A stretch of 64,000 bases of DNA from Sclerurus mexicanus. Taxonomy: Eukaryota > Chordata > Aves > Passeriformes > Furnariidae. The stretch is taken from contig VWZF01005531.1 in assembly GCA_013396755.1 (NCBI GenBank), positions 62,759 to 126,758 on the forward strand, written 5' to 3'. The translations under genes were made by a program, and so were the position numbers. The notes below the pieces were generated by a model that worked only from the letters and a program-made list of their open reading frames with translations, was not told the origin of the DNA and ran no database searches. This document shows positions 23,301 to 34,878 of the stretch, piece by piece. Each line of letters starts with the position of its first letter. Positions within the stretch are counted from its first letter, which is position 1.

Positions 23301-26300
23301 TTTTGGGGCTGTAGTGATTTGGGGTCTAAGCTGAAGGGATTTTCACATGGTTCAGGTGTCCTCAGTAGATATCCTTGATGGAAAGGTGCAAGTGTTCAGC
23401 TCACACAAGGGGATGCAATCAGGAATTTATCAGTACATTAGTGGTTTCAGTCAATGGCATGTGTTTTAGTGCTGCCTAAAAGTCTGAAATCATTAGGACA
23501 GTATGAGAGAAAAGGTTGGAAATCTTCAGTGGAATAAATTTCCAGTCTTTCTAGTCCGTTAATTTTATAATGTCATCTTCAAAGTGCTGTTTTCTGTTAA
23601 GAACAGGCATGGGATTAATCGTGCTGTAAAGATTTTAGGGGGTTTCTTACAATGTTTTGATGCTATCTGTGAGTAATTTTCTGAGTAGTGTGTCAGTAAG
23701 CACTGAGGCCCCTTTCATACCTAGAGAAAACTAAAAATGCTCTCTCATGTAGTTTCAATACACAGTTACATTCACCAAGGTCACAGAGACTGCCTTGTCA
23801 TCCTTCCTCCCCCGAGGCTCTGTGCATTTTGATGGCAGTCACTGGGCGACAGGCTGAGAGGCCAGCTCTGATGACCACCTGGTTTTGGTGCATTTTGGGG
23901 AACAGGGCAGCAGTCCCTGGTGTGATGCAGAGTGCCTGAGCACTGGGGTGAAAACTGGTTGCTCATCAGGGACTCCCTGGATCATAGCACTGCTTTGTTC
24001 CAGGGTGACTGTACCTTACCTCTGAATTTTGAAGCTTCTGGGGATTTTCTCTAAAAAGGACTCTTGAATATCTTCTTGCAATGGAGAGCTGCCTCTTGTC
24101 TTTGAACGTGGGTTTGTGACCCCATCGTCTTTTAATAAATAATGGAAAAGCAGCTTCAAAAGAGAAAGTTGAGTGCGACTCCCCAGCAAGCAAATGATAC
24201 ATCTCCCAGGATTCTTCTTGGGCCATTGCAGGTCCCTGGTAAACGTTTCTCTGTAGGAACTTCAAAAGGAGAGAGCCAACATTTAAGAAAACAGCAGACA
24301 GAAGCACCAGCATCCTGGGAGTGCCACCTGATGGTTTGTCTGTTATCATCTGCTAAGCAAAGTGTGTTTATTTTAGCACAAAGGCACTAGTGACTAAGCT
24401 TGAAATATTTTGAAATTGGTGCTGAAATGACCTCGAGGTCATCCTGAAGGTCCCACAGCTAAACAGATTAGACAGACACATTAGGGATGAGCAGTACATA
24501 GAAACTCAGGGCTCAAACTCCCTGTTAGAGAGATGAACAAAGTATCTTGTAACAACAAGTGATGGCAGTAAGGTTGAAATGCCAAAGAATTTTAATTGTC
24601 TGAATTTTTTCAGCTGCAAGATTAGCTAAATTCAGGGTGAAGTGAAAGTGAAATACAGTCAGGAGCCAGCAGTTTAAGACATGTAGTAGAGGAACTGATC
24701 CTGAAAGCAGCAAGCCACGCATTAATATTCCTGGGTTTATCAAAAGATATCCTCTCTGTAGTCATCACGATGCATGAACAGACAGTGACCAGTATGTGAT
24801 TCCTCATATGCCATTTAAGTTCTCCTAAGCACCTTCCTTTGGTGAAAGTACAACAGCATCTGTGCTCAAGTGAAACCTGTGCCAGCCTCTGCAGGCGTAG
24901 GCAGAAGTATTGCTTTTGAGATGGACTTGTTTAGTTTGAGGCACAGGGAGCTCCTCAGAGGGACAGAAGCCACCGGCACCCTGCTCTGTGCTGTAGGGCA
25001 GCCCCAGTGCTGTTTCTTTGACTGGTGTGGCCCAGCCAGACCATGCATTTCCCCGCTCCCCGAGACAGTCCTCAGCCCAGCCTGGGGAAGTGAGCTTTTC
25101 CTGCATCTTGCTGTCCCAACTGTATGATGGGAAGGTGCTTCCTCTCTTCAGAGAGGCACTGGGAGAAGCCCATCTCGAAGTGGGAAGGCAGAGGCTGAGG
25201 GCAGCAGAGGAAGACATCAGCTCTGTTTGCATGCACTACTCCCATGCTGACTGCAGGAGCACTTGGTCACTTGTGGTTTTTTGCAAATTTCCCTTTAGGT
25301 ATCTGCCAGGGTCTTAAAGAGAGTCCTGGAGAGGAGCTAAAAATAGTTAAAATACCCACCTCTTCCCTAAAAAAGTAATTAAATCATCCCTGCCCTCCCT
25401 CAAAGTGCTCTTGATGTCAGCAGCTCTACTGCACAGAGTCACGTAATGCCAACAGCCAACTTATAAATCCTTTATAAAGAGGTTTAGCCCTCTGCTGAAT
25501 GAGCTTGCAGCAGGAGCCCAGACACAGCACGCTGGCCGTGGCACCTACTCTGCAGGTCTGTTGCCATCAATCTTAACCTGCTGATGCCATGGGGTTAAAA
25601 ATACACTGGGTGCAGAATGACTGGTAAATGCTTTTTGTGTCACAGTGGAAGAACGATGTCGTGGCAGCGATCCAGACCTCATCCCTTCTGCTGGAATGGC
25701 TGCTGCTCATGCACCAGCCAGGGCCTTGTTCCAAAGAAGTGTCTCCTCATTCCATGGCCCCATGTGTATGTTTTGCCTCACCATTGTCAGCTTGTCTTTA
25801 AGGAGAGACATTGCATGAAGGTGAAAAGTCACTTGGGCACCTCCCTTTGTACTAAACTGGAGCCTGCATCACAGCATAATTTGAAGTCAAATGTTTTTGT
25901 TTGCTGATTTTTAGAAGTGCCAAATCCCAATGCTGTATTTAAAACAGCGGGAGATTTTCAGGAGTACTTCTTGCTGCATTAGGCTTGTTGTTAACTTGCT
26001 TAGGACTGCTCTTGACAAAGGTGCTACAAATCTCAGGTATCCCCATGCCTCTCCCTTCCCTCCTCAGAAACTGGGGCTCTGCAGCTGCCAGTGAGCATGC
26101 CAGGCTTACCTGTGGACAGATTATCGTATCAGGGAGGAGTTATCATACAAATACACACCCTGGGTTATGAGCCACAATGATAACACATCCAAGATGAGAT
26201 ACTTTCTGTTTGGGGCTCTGGGTGCTGCTTTGGTGTTCACAACCTTCGGTAAGAAAAATGAGAGTGGGACTCTTTCAAATCTGTCGAGTTTTCTTCCATG

Positions 26301-29300
26301 AGCTATCCAGTGTTTACACTGGAGCAAGGATGGGCTGGTGCCCTGGCTCATCTCTGACCTCCAGGTTATGTGGTTGTCCCCAGCAGGGATTAGAAGAGAA
26401 CAGGCAACAATGATTTTTGTTGGGGCCGAGTGCTTTTGGCTCCTACATTGCCCAGTAAACGAGGGGCTGAGCAGTGCCTGCTGTTTGAGCACGAAGCTCC
26501 TGCACATGCAAACCTGGGGTTGTTCCCCAAGAAACACTCTGCCCATCCTCCACAGGCAGGACACTCAGGGCCGCTGGTGAAATGCTGGTCTGGCTCAACT
26601 CACTGGCACAACTTAAGAGCTTCGCCGGAGCATTTGCATTTCCCAAGTTGTTTCCCAGCCTGATGGTGCCCTCTGCCGTACGCAGGAGACCACAGAGGGT
26701 GTAGTTTATTGACGTGGTCTTCCTTGGCTTCCCGCTTTTCTTGGCTCTTTGCAGCCAGCACAGCTATTTGCCGAAGGCTGCCAGGTAGGTGCATGCCCTA
26801 AAGCACCGAGATGTGACCCCCAGCCAGTCCCATGTGTCGTCCACATTTATACACCCAGCAGCCGACGATCCCTCTTCTATTGATACTGGCCGTGTGCAGC
26901 ACATCGAGCAGGGGGCTTCTGGTCCGCAGTGTCTCAGACCCAATTTCCTTCCACAGTGCCTGGTCGGTGCCCAAAACCAGCCTGCAGCAGGTCCTGCTCC
27001 GGCTGTGCCCAGGCAGTGCTCCCCCTGCCCTGGGTGCCGCCTTCAGGCACACGCCTGCGGCTCCAGGGCAGCACTGTGCCAGGGCTAGGCTGCATTTCAA
27101 ACCCCGGCCTGAGTAGGGAAACTGGGCTTCAAAGAGGTAGGAGCAGCTTTTTATAAGCAAGCAAAACCTATCCCTCTGCTCTTGGAGAAAGGCAGAGTGT
27201 TCAGAAGTGGTGGTAGCGTGAGCATGCATTGCCATAGTTACATGGAACTGAAAACAGACGGTGAATGTGAGGCATAAACACAAAAGCTGCAGTAAATACA
27301 AATCCACTCCATATGTAGAGTCCTTTCTTGGAAAAACTTGGTCATCTTGTCTCTGTTGCGACATTCTGATTTAAAAAAAAAGGAAATTATTTCTTTAATA
27401 GTTTCAAAACTTTCTGTTGGCAGCTGCAGAAACGAATGTGCTGGTGGGGAGCAGAGAAGCCTGTTGAGTGCTCTGGGGTGGCACTCTGCTGGGGACAGAG
27501 TGGGGGTCAGGTCTTGCAGTGCCCTGTCTGGCAGCTGTGGGTTGAAGGCACCTCATAGTGAGACAGCAGGGTTGTGACATTTTGAGGAAACAAGTCAAGT
27601 ATGGGTCACTCATGGCATGCCCTTTCTTCTTTCCTCCTTACTCATCTCCTGGAGTGTTCTTCAGTGTGAGTCAGAATATCCTCACTCACTCTTCCCAGAG
27701 TTACAATTCATGTGGTAGTCGGCCAGGAGGTGGTCCAGGCTTGCAAAGCTGGCACATCCTCCTCAGAGGTGGGACAGTTGTCTGGATCAACCAGCTAGCA
27801 TTCATCAGCGACCACCAGTGGAAGAGGAGACGGGGGCTGGAGTCTGGAAACACCCATGCTGGGGTTGGGTGCTCTTCTCCAGCTGCGTGGCATCTGTCCT
27901 TGGATGTCTTCCTTGTAGTTTGCTTCTCAGCAGCCAGGTTTTGTTCACATTTTCTCCCTGCTCTTTGCTGACCCTTCTTTTATCTCTGTGGTTTTTTTCC
28001 TTAGGTCGAAAGCTGAGAGGAAAAGCCTTTTATTTTGTCAATGGCAAGGTGTTCTGTGAAGAAGATTTCCTGGTAAGCACCCAGTTGGCCCTTGTAATGA
28101 CACATCTCAGTGTCCCCAGCAGGCACTCGGTCTTTCTGCCTGTCAGCTTTGCCAGTGTTTCACATAGTTCTAGTCCAGCACCCTGCCTGGCCCTTCTGCT
28201 CCAGCATTTACCCAGAGCCAGCGCCAGCCATGGTGGCTGCCCACATGTGGTGCTGGAAGTAGCCAAGTGAGAGGCCATGGGTTTGTGGTGCAGAGCCTCT
28301 GGTTGAAGCCATAATCTGCTGTGATGGCTCCTTCAAAGCACATCTCTGTGCCCATTCCGTGGAGGCAGGAGTGAGATAAATGGCATTTATGGTATTTGCT
28401 TTTATACTTAACAAACCTAAATTTCAGACTTGGAAGTTACTGGAATTGATACTCCTTCTGAGCACGGGCAGTCTGGTGTCTTTATAGAATGTCCTCTGGG
28501 GACCCATCCTCACCTTCATACAATGAAAAAAGCATTGGAAAGTTAAGCTTGTGTAAGGAGCACAGATAAAGGACCAATAACAAATATGCACATAACACCC
28601 CACAATACACTGTTGTTTATGCATGACTGGCCTTGTGAAATTTTAAGCTAATTCTGTTTTGTCCTTGCAGTATTCTGGTTTCCAGCAGTCAGCTGACAGG
28701 TGTTTCATTTGTGGTCATTTGATAATGGACATGGTAAGTGATAATTGCTTTAGGAGAAAAAACTCCCACAGCTTTTTAGAAGAATGCATCCAAAGCAAAA
28801 TATATTCATATCCAGTACTGTCTGTTATCACCTGGTGGTCTGCCTAGTGTGGGATTGGCAGCAGAAAGAAAATCCACTCAGCCTTTTGTTGATTTTTCAG
28901 GGAAGTGCAGTTGGCACCGTGCTGTGTGTGGTGCAGAGAATTTGCTCCCTGTTTTCAGTGCATGTTGAAAAGCAAAGCCTTGAGCTCTTTCATCCCCTTT
29001 CACTCTTGCCTGGACAGTGTGTTTGAAATCCTGCTGTGCTTCCTGCTCAGCAGTGCCATGGCTCTGCAGTGCTCCCTTGCTGTGAGGCATCAGTGCAGAT
29101 CTTTCAGCCTGTCTTTCCCATGGACCTTCAGGATGAAGCCACTTTCTTGTCATTTTTTGTGGGTACTGGTACTCTGAGGAACAGGTTTGGCCCAGGGTAT
29201 GTGATCCAGACCTCAGTTCAGATCTGCCCAAGTCCTTGCCAACTCTTTCGTATGTGTGTGGACATCTGTGTGGCAGGTACCATCCATTCAAGATGAGCAT

Positions 29301-32300
29301 GGAGTGGGTAAGAGCTCAGGGGGTGAGCTAGCCTTTAGCCAGCGTGGGGCAGCATTTATTTAGAGGTTGTTCAGAAGGAGACTGGTGTATCTGATGGTGT
29401 ACGACTGCAGCTGAGGAAAAGAAATTAGGAATTTCTGTTTCACAGCACACCTCACAGGATTTTCTAATGTGTATCATTATCTTTTCTTGCCTGCTTACAC
29501 TGGAAAGCATTAAAACTGGAAAAGGTGTTTTATACTCAGAAGTCTGACCCCTCTGCTGATGGACCATGGTATTCCAGGTAGTAATTGCTACTCCCAAGGG
29601 TTGCAGTTGAGTTGAACACAGTTTCCATAGTCTGTGCTAATTAGAGAGCCAGGCTAGTGAGTACAAAGCTCTGCAATATCTAAGGAATTATCAAAACCTG
29701 GAAATAATATTTGTTTCAGCCTCTCATGGAGAATACGAAAATGTGTTTCCTTTGTCGGGCTGGTAAATCTTGCCTTGTGATCCTGCTAAGTATTCCCTAC
29801 TTGTTGGCTTCAGAAATTATTTTCTTTCCCCTAAGTTCTGTCATTTCTACCCTTTGTCATGCTAAATACCTCGACTGAGTCTCCAAATTGTTTTCTTACC
29901 CATGCTAATAATTAATTTCTCTGGAACCAAGTACTATATATTGATTCCAGCTGCCCTTTCCATCCTTGTTAACTGATTTTTCAAAAGAGGTGGGGAAAAA
30001 AGGCACAGCCCTGCTGATGAATATGCAGTATTGTCTGGTGTAAAGATGTGTGTTTACTATTTTCATCTTTTTTGGCTCTTCACATGCATTTTTCCTCTCT
30101 CTTGGTTTGTTGCAGATCCTGCAGGCTCTGGGGAAATCATATCATCCAGGCTGCTTCCGATGTGTGGTCTGCAACGAGTGTCTGGATGGTGTGCCATTCA
30201 CTGTAGATGCTGAAAACAAAATCTACTGTGTCAGAGATTACCACAAGTAAGGACAAAATAAGCAGCACACATGTTCCAATCAGCAAGCCTCTAATTTAGC
30301 TTTTCAGCTGGTTAGGAGGTACAGATTAGTATAACAGGGACAGGGTTGGAAGCTAGAAGTTTGAGGATGGGAGCAAGACCCTAAAAATTCCCCATCTCTC
30401 CTCTTGTCCTGCCACTGACTCCTGTGTAACGCTGAGGAAGTCACATAACCCCTGGGCTTCGGTTGCCCCTTCTGGAAAGCAGAGAGAGTGAGAAATAGTG
30501 CTCATGAAGTGTTCAGTGATGTACAAAATTAGTCCACTTTAAAGTAAACCTGTGAATGCCTGTGGGAATCAATGTGAGTTACTTCCTGAGTAGCTCAAGG
30601 GCTGAGTTTGACATTTAAAGGATCACCACTGAACCTGCAAAGCAAAGCAAAACTAAATTAAACAACTGATAAATCCCCTTTAAAAATCACTTGTTATTTA
30701 GACAGTAAAATAACATGGCTGTGCTCTTAGCTGGTAGTTATGATATTAAAGCTGCATACATTTTGAGTCTCCTGGCTTGCTTTGCTCCTTGCTCTGTTTT
30801 CTGAGCACGGAGAATATTAAGTGTCACTCAGGCAGTCCTTGGAACTCTTCTATGTTGTGCCAAGAGTAGAGTTGTTATAATCTTGTTGCCAAGATTAGTG
30901 CCTCTGTGTGCCATTGTTGTTCTGAAATGATGCATATTTCCTTGCAATTTAATTTAATTAATTACTGTGTTATAAGGCCTTAAGAAACTGTACAGTCACA
31001 CAGTATTTTCTCTGAAGTTTCCTGCCCCAAGGTTGTCACTTCTTTGGTTGTGTTTCTCTGGGGATGGTCCTGCTCAGTTTCTCCTCATTCTCTTTTCCAA
31101 ATCTCTCAGTAGCAGCCAAGAATTTAACAGAGGATTTTGTATTTTTTCTGGCACTAAGTGTAAAATATGAAGTCTCTTTTTTGCCTGATGAAGCAACATG
31201 TGCCAAGCATTACTTAAAATCAATGCTAATGGAATTTATGATCTCAGGATGCAAAGCTTTTCTGTGCATAAGTCATTTACAGCTGCAGATTTGCATCTTA
31301 TCATTGAGAACATACAGGTCTTTCTTTTGATGTTGATCTATAACTTGCCTTCAATTTCTCATTGCTCTTGAAGGGTTTTAGCTCCAAAGTGTGCAGCGTG
31401 TGGACTTCCCATTCTGCCCTCTGAGGTGAGAGCCTTTTATTGCAGGTGCCCTTGGGGAGGGAGTGTCATGTCTCAGGCCTTGCTCTCTTTCACACTTGAC
31501 CCTGTGTCAGTATGAATGTGTTTGTGGATGGGGAGAGATGGTCACTTCCTCTGAAGTGCCACCTTTTGACCTAAGCTCGTACACTGTTCTTGAGATGTGA
31601 CCCTTCTTCTGCTCAGTAGTGAAGCTTGTTCTCCCTGGGCCAGGCTGCTTTTTTCATCTCCTGCAGGATTATTCTGCTGCTATTTTCACGTTCGGGATAA
31701 CTTTCCTTTGTGTCAGTAAATGCTGGTGGCACTCATGAATGACCTCTGTGTGACCCCTCTGGGACTAACTTTAATACTTACAGGAGATGAATCTTGGGCA
31801 AAACTACTTTCAAATGCTGAGAAACATGATCTATTGAAATTACCAAATCATTAATGCGTGATTTGAGGTAGATGTTACTGTTAAGCAGAGAAAATGTTGC
31901 TTTTCTGGTGTTACATTTTGAAGGATATCTGCAGTCAGTCTGTTCTGGAGCTTTACTGTAAAAATAACTGCAAGTGACAGGATTTATTTGCAGTCTCCAA
32001 GCAGCCACCCAAATGCATTTCCTCACCATTCGTTCTGTTGCAGGAAGCAATCTACAGAGTGCATGTGTCTGATCCTGCTGTAATCCTTTGTAATTTCTGC
32101 TTTGCTCCAATGCTCACAGGGGTCTGATGAGACCATTCGGGTCGTGTCCATGGACAAGGATTACCATGTGGAATGCTATCACTGCGAGGTAGGTCAGCAG
32201 CTTTCTTAGGGAGTGGGTGCTTAATGGTGATAACTACTATTATTTTTAAGATGAAAATAATTCTCCTGCCTTCCAGTGGCAGTAGATGAGTGATTCAAAC

Positions 32301-33355
32301 CTTGCATTGTGCAACTCCTTCTATTGGTGGCTGAAAAATTTTCAGTTTGAGGACAAAAGTTTTTGCAGCAATGTGTTTTATCTGCAGTTTCATTTGCTGT
32401 CCATAAAGTTATACGCAAAGAGTTAATTATTGCTTCTAAAACTTGGCAGTTTATTTGTTAATGAAGGAAGCATGGTGACTTACTTAGGTTTATTGCTGCC
32501 TTTGAGAAGCCTTGAGCTCCGGATCACATTAGTGTATCTGATTTCCAAGTCAGATGGTTCAAAATTGCTAAGGTGATGACTGATCCTGTGGGGTGTAAGT
32601 TACCTTCACTCTCATGGGAAATGAATGTGTCCCTGGGACTGGAGAAAGGATATGGCTGCACAAAAGAAAATCCCAGGAGATGCCAGCTCCAGAACAGCAT
32701 TTGGTCTCCATGCAGGGCTTCCCAGAAAGCCTTCATCCTTCTGCACTGTGAGTGAAAAGAAAGAGTTGTCTTCTCTCACTGTGGCCATAATGGAGTGAAA
32801 AGAGGCCCTGACTCCACAGGCTGGTTTCACATCAGTACAGCTGTCATGTGAAGAGGTGAATCCAACCTGAGAGTGTAAGGAGACCTGAGCACGTTTAAAA
32901 TACATAGGGTTGAACCTNGAGTACAGCTGTCGTGTGAAGAGGTGAATCCGACCTGAGCACATTTAAAATACATAGGGTTGAACCTTGCCACAAGGTAAAG
33001 CTTACTCAATAAAACTGCATTAGACAAATTCATACAAGGCTACCCATCAAAATGCCTATGTCAGATGTTCTCCTTCTCATGGCACATGCTGGACTTACCA
33101 GGAAGGAGCTGTTGGCTGGGTGTCCTTGTCACAAAGTCACCTTCCTGGTTGCCAGACCCCAGCTGACACTGGAAGACAAACACAGGCTCTAATAATTTGC
33201 TTGTGCTGTCTTTGCAGGACTGTGGGATGGAACTGAATGACGAAGACGGGCATCGCTGTTACCCACTAGATGAACATTTGCTTTGTCACTCCTGCCATCT
33301 GAAACACATAGAGAATGGCACAACCCCAGCAGCTGCCTACCAGCACCACTACTAG
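5046..33355 (+). CDS. LIMD1: LIM domain-containing protein 1 (N-terminus missing), 8 exons
   Basis: Coding pieces: 5046-5325, 18520-18621, 28005-28072, 28671-28733, 30116-30246, 31374-31425, 32120-32188 and 33218-33355 (stop TAG). All junctions are GT-AG and the frame stays open across every join. Spliced, they give 300 residues. Residues 1-93 are the end of the proline-rich preLIM region, closing with the family-typical AELKLEALTQRLEQEMDA helix. Three LIM zinc-finger domains follow at about 96-149, 161-214 and 221-281, with CxxC, HxxC and CxxC zinc ligands present. The C-terminus is QHHY. LIMD1 belongs to the zyxin/Ajuba family. It is a scaffold at adhesions, in the nucleus and in P-bodies, reported to bind RB1, PHD2/VHL, AGO complexes, LATS kinases and TRAF6/p62. 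The paralogues AJUBA and WTIP are less likely, given the preLIM match and the SACM1L neighbour. Only the 5' part is missing, because of the gap at 5044; nothing suggests a pseudogene. Confidence 0.95.
5407..5592 (+). repeat. three-copy 62-bp tandem repeat
   Basis: Three imperfect copies begin at 5407, 5469 and 5531, each starting CTTGG(C/T)TGTGCTC and containing GAGAGGGAT(A/G)GGGGT and TTGTTTAACTT. They lie in the start of LIMD1 intron 1. The left edge of the large assembly duplication (5519) falls inside this array, which probably confused contig joining. Confidence 0.85.
5519..6980 (+). repeat. 1,462-bp direct duplication, copy 1 (probable assembly artefact)
   Basis: This block appears base-for-base identical to 10573-12034 (constant offset 5,054). 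Copy 1 ends at the N at 6981 after a T10-G run, and copy 2 begins right after the N at 10572. Perfect identity with contig-join Ns at the edges points to two overlapping contigs that were not merged, not to a genomic duplication. Content is LIMD1 intron 1, with no gene in it. A 19-bp unit is tandemly doubled near 5825-5866. Confidence 0.9.
10062..10308. repeat. 247-bp CpG-rich block, copy 1 of tandem duplicate
   Basis: It matches 10310-10556 at an offset of 248, with one substitution (T at 10079 versus G at 10327). The copies are separated only by the N at 10309. The near identity and the N at the junction suggest the same locus assembled twice (contig overlap or two alleles), not a true tandem repeat. 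The second contig extends the sequence by only 15 bases, to 10571. Confidence 0.85.
10201..10308. promoter_or_regulatory. CpG-rich promoter-like block with two full CREs and opposed GC boxes
   Basis: Two perfect palindromic TGACGTCA sites sit at 10222-10229 and 10243-10250, exactly 21 bp apart (about two helical turns). They are followed by GCGCGCG and an 11-bp inverted repeat, GGGGGCGTGGC (10273-10283) with GCCACGCCCCC (10292-10302), an SP/KLF-type GC box on each strand. The same sites recur at 10470-10477 and 10491-10498 in the duplicate. CRE/ATF and SP/KLF sites in CpG-rich DNA are typical of vertebrate promoters. That it is the LIMD1 promoter is inference from the contig-order argument. 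Confidence 0.5.
10310..10571. repeat. 262-bp contig repeating the CpG-rich block, copy 2
   Basis: A tiny contig bounded by Ns at 10309 and 10572. Bases 10310-10556 repeat 10062-10308, and only the last 15 bases are new. Placement and orientation in the true genome are uncertain. Confidence 0.85.
10573..12034 (+). repeat. 1,462-bp direct duplication, copy 2
   Basis: Apparently identical to 5519-6980. It starts directly after the N at 10572, in the middle of the 62-bp tandem array, and continues past the T10-G run into unique intron sequence. This copy is therefore the one continuous with the downstream LIMD1 exons. Confidence 0.9.
12035..18519 (+). other. LIMD1: remainder of LIMD1 intron 1
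   Basis: I see no exon with conserved protein coding. The segment contains the hairpin at 14329-14418 and a poly-A tract near 16127-16140. An AT-rich stretch at about 16260-16600 has several TATTTATAG-like motifs and could be a conserved non-coding element. The intron ends in a CT-rich tract before the acceptor at 18518-18519. Confidence 0.7.
14329..14418. repeat. 90-nt near-perfect inverted repeat (hairpin)
   Basis: The left arm 14329-14360 (32 nt, starting GCAGAAGCTGTACCTTCACA) pairs with the right arm 14386-14418 (33 nt) across a 25-nt loop. By eye the only faults are around one extra base and one mismatch near the CAGAG / CTTTG position. The pairing stops abruptly at both outer ends. A stem of about 31 pairs in a 90-nt unit fits a miRNA-like precursor or a short MITE-like palindrome. 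I recognise no known miRNA or transposon in it. Confidence 0.85.
18520..18621 (+). CDS. LIMD1: LIMD1 exon 2 (LIM1 first zinc finger)
   Basis: Acceptor TTCCAG and donor GTGAGT; 102 bp, phase 1 in and out. It encodes GTCVKCSKGVYGANQAC and onward to HDSCFTCGAC, with all ligands of the first LIM1 zinc site. Confidence 0.95.
18622..28004 (+). other. LIMD1: LIMD1 intron 2
   Basis: A 9.4-kb intron with normal GTGAGT donor and pyrimidine-rich TTCCTTAG acceptor. The longest open frames inside (for example 20338-20922, and a minus-strand frame at 26798-27364) have random-looking composition and no recognised domain. No RNA gene or mobile element was recognised. Confidence 0.75.
28005..28072 (+). CDS. 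LIMD1: LIMD1 exon 3 (LIM1 second zinc finger)
   Basis: 68 bp, entering in phase 1 and leaving in phase 0, donor GTAAGC. It encodes SRKLRGKAFYFVNGKVFCEEDFL, the second half of LIM1 with the Cys and Asp ligands of CEED. Confidence 0.95.
28671..28733 (+). CDS. LIMD1: LIMD1 exon 4 (start of LIM2)
   Basis: 63 bp, phase 0 on both sides, acceptor CTTGCAG and donor GTAAGT. It encodes YSGFQQSADRCFICGHLIMDM. The CFIC pair opens LIM2. Confidence 0.95.
30116..30246 (+). CDS. LIMD1: LIMD1 exon 5 (most of LIM2)
   Basis: 131 bp. It encodes ILQALGKSYHPGCFRCVVC through ECLDGVPFTVD to YCVRDYHK, completing LIM2 with HPGC, CVVC and CVRD ligands. Acceptor TTGCAG; donor GTAAGG after the second base of the Lys codon. 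Confidence 0.95.
31374..31425 (+). CDS. LIMD1: LIMD1 exon 6 (start of LIM3)
   Basis: 52 bp. It encodes KVLAPKCAACGLPILPSE. The CAAC pair opens LIM3. Acceptor GAAG and donor GTGAGA. Confidence 0.94.
32120..32188 (+). CDS. LIMD1: LIMD1 exon 7 (LIM3)
   Basis: 69 bp, phase 0 on both sides. It encodes GSDETIRVVSMDKDYHVEC and YHCE, with the HVEC ligands of LIM3. Acceptor CTCACAG and donor GTAGGT. Confidence 0.95.
32834..32985. repeat. local near-duplicate around the single N at 32918
   Basis: The sequence just left of the N (about 32834-32917) recurs just right of it (about 32920-32985). Both copies share GTACAGCTGTC and AAAATACATAGGGTTGAACC. The right copy lacks about 17 bases and carries a few substitutions. 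This sits in LIMD1 intron 7 and affects no exon. It looks like two alleles, or imperfect repeat copies, joined end to end by the assembler. Confidence 0.75.
33218..33355 (+). CDS. LIMD1: LIMD1 exon 8, terminal coding exon
   Basis: 138 bp including TAG at 33353-33355, acceptor TTTGCAG. It encodes DCGMELNDEDGHRCYPL and onward to CHSC, completing LIM3, then a short tail ending QHHY. Confidence 0.95.
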   Translation, partial: DCGMELNDEDGHRCYPLDEHLLCHSCHLKHIENGTTPAAAYQHHY

Positions 33356-34872
33356 CCCGTGTGGCTGACGTCAGAAAGCCCAGACAGGAGACTTGTTGCG
33401 AGATCTCCCTCTCCCCACCCTCAGCTGATTCCCTGTGCATGTTTTTCACCAGTCGGCAACGTTCCTGTAAAAGGATATGAGAGATTTTTGCTGGATTCCC
33501 AGAGTTTGTATGCTTGTGGATTCCGGCTGTATCAAACCACGTCTACTTGACCAAGAATGTGGCATGTTACCTAAACTGGTCGGTTTACTTTTATGTGCCT
33601 TTTCCTGCTGCCTGGAGATTCCTCTTGGCTCGTTTTGGAAGATTCTTCAGTGAAAGCACAATTTGCTGTCGTGCCTATGAACTCAGATCATGTCATGCAC
33701 AATTAAAAAGCCAGAGGCTGGCTTGTCTACCTGCCTGCCTGCCGGGACATCCCATCAGTCTACTGTTTCCTGACAAGCACATTTCATCATGTTTCCTGAA
33801 GGGCATCAACCTGTTAGTACCAGTTTTTAGGCACTCTCTCTCTTTTTATTAATTCTTTAGGGAAGACCAAAGGGTCTGTGCAAAATGCCATGCTCAGACC
33901 TTTCAGTTAATTCCCTGAACTCCAATATCAAGTCTGGCTGTAAAACCGCCAACTTTCCGAGCACCAACCAGGAATGCTGTCTGGCAACTGGAGGCTGACA
34001 TCCCGTTTCAAACAGAACAAAAAACTGGAACAGGCTAGGCTAAGCTACTGCAATGACTTGGGGCCCAGGCTGGTGTGTCAGCACGACACACAGGGGTCAG
34101 TCTGCTGTGGCAGAGTCTGAATAGCAGCTTGTATTTGGAAAGGAAAGGTCGGGATGCTGAAAGTGTGGACACAGGGGAAATCCATCCTCATTCTTGTTTG
34201 CAGAGCTCACTTTGGAAAAAAAGCTCTCCACACACAGGCACTTGCCTGAGTTTTGCAGTTTGTCCCCACAGCTCAGCCCTCAGCCTGGCCACTCTTTTCC
34301 ATGGTGTTGACCCAGCACAAAGCCATTTCATAAGGGTGCTTATTTAGAGCTCGGGGAGCAGGCTCGAGACTGTTATGACGGCTTTGTTACGCAGGGATTT
34401 AGAGCCCAGCTCCACAACCTGAACTCAGATGAGTATGCTGGTATAAACAGATTTGCTCCCATGAATAATAACAGCTTATCTGAGCAAGGGGTTAGAGAGT
34501 TTGGTCCTTACTTTCATTTCTGCTAAGAAAGCAGAAAGACAAATCATTTCTTTTTTAACCCTCCCTCTGCTTTATGGTCAAAGAAATCTGCTCCCCCAGT
34601 ATGTGTTACATGGATGATAGGTGTGCCTGCAGTGCATGTTCTGTACCTACCAAAGCTGTGCAGCCCCTCGTGTACAGGTACAAAGTTTTTGTTTAAGAAA
34701 ACACTCTTAATTTAAAGCCTTGGATGCAGTTAGGGATCTTAGCTACTCTTCTTGACGTTTTGTGTGGAAAACTACATAAATCCTCATGTATCTGTGCTAA
34801 AGATGTAAATTTGGTTCTGACTGGCAGAGGATGGGATGGCATTCTTGAAGATCTTTTTTGTGAGGAAACTAC

Positions 34873-34878
34873 AATAAA
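34873..34878 (+). terminator. LIMD1: candidate poly(A) signal of LIMD1
   Basis: AATAAA about 1.5 kb after the stop codon, inside a plausible 3' UTR. A second AATAAA at 37872 could serve a longer isoform. Confidence 0.4.

Noticed and set aside
26118..26190. Cluster of GATA-like sites (TTATCA at 26140, TGATAA at 26178)
   Set aside because: Only two good matches to a short motif within 50 bp of AT-rich DNA; not enough to call an enhancer.
26798..27364. 188-codon minus-strand open frame in LIMD1 intron 2
   Set aside because: Cys/Leu-rich random composition, no domain, and competing open frames on the other strand.
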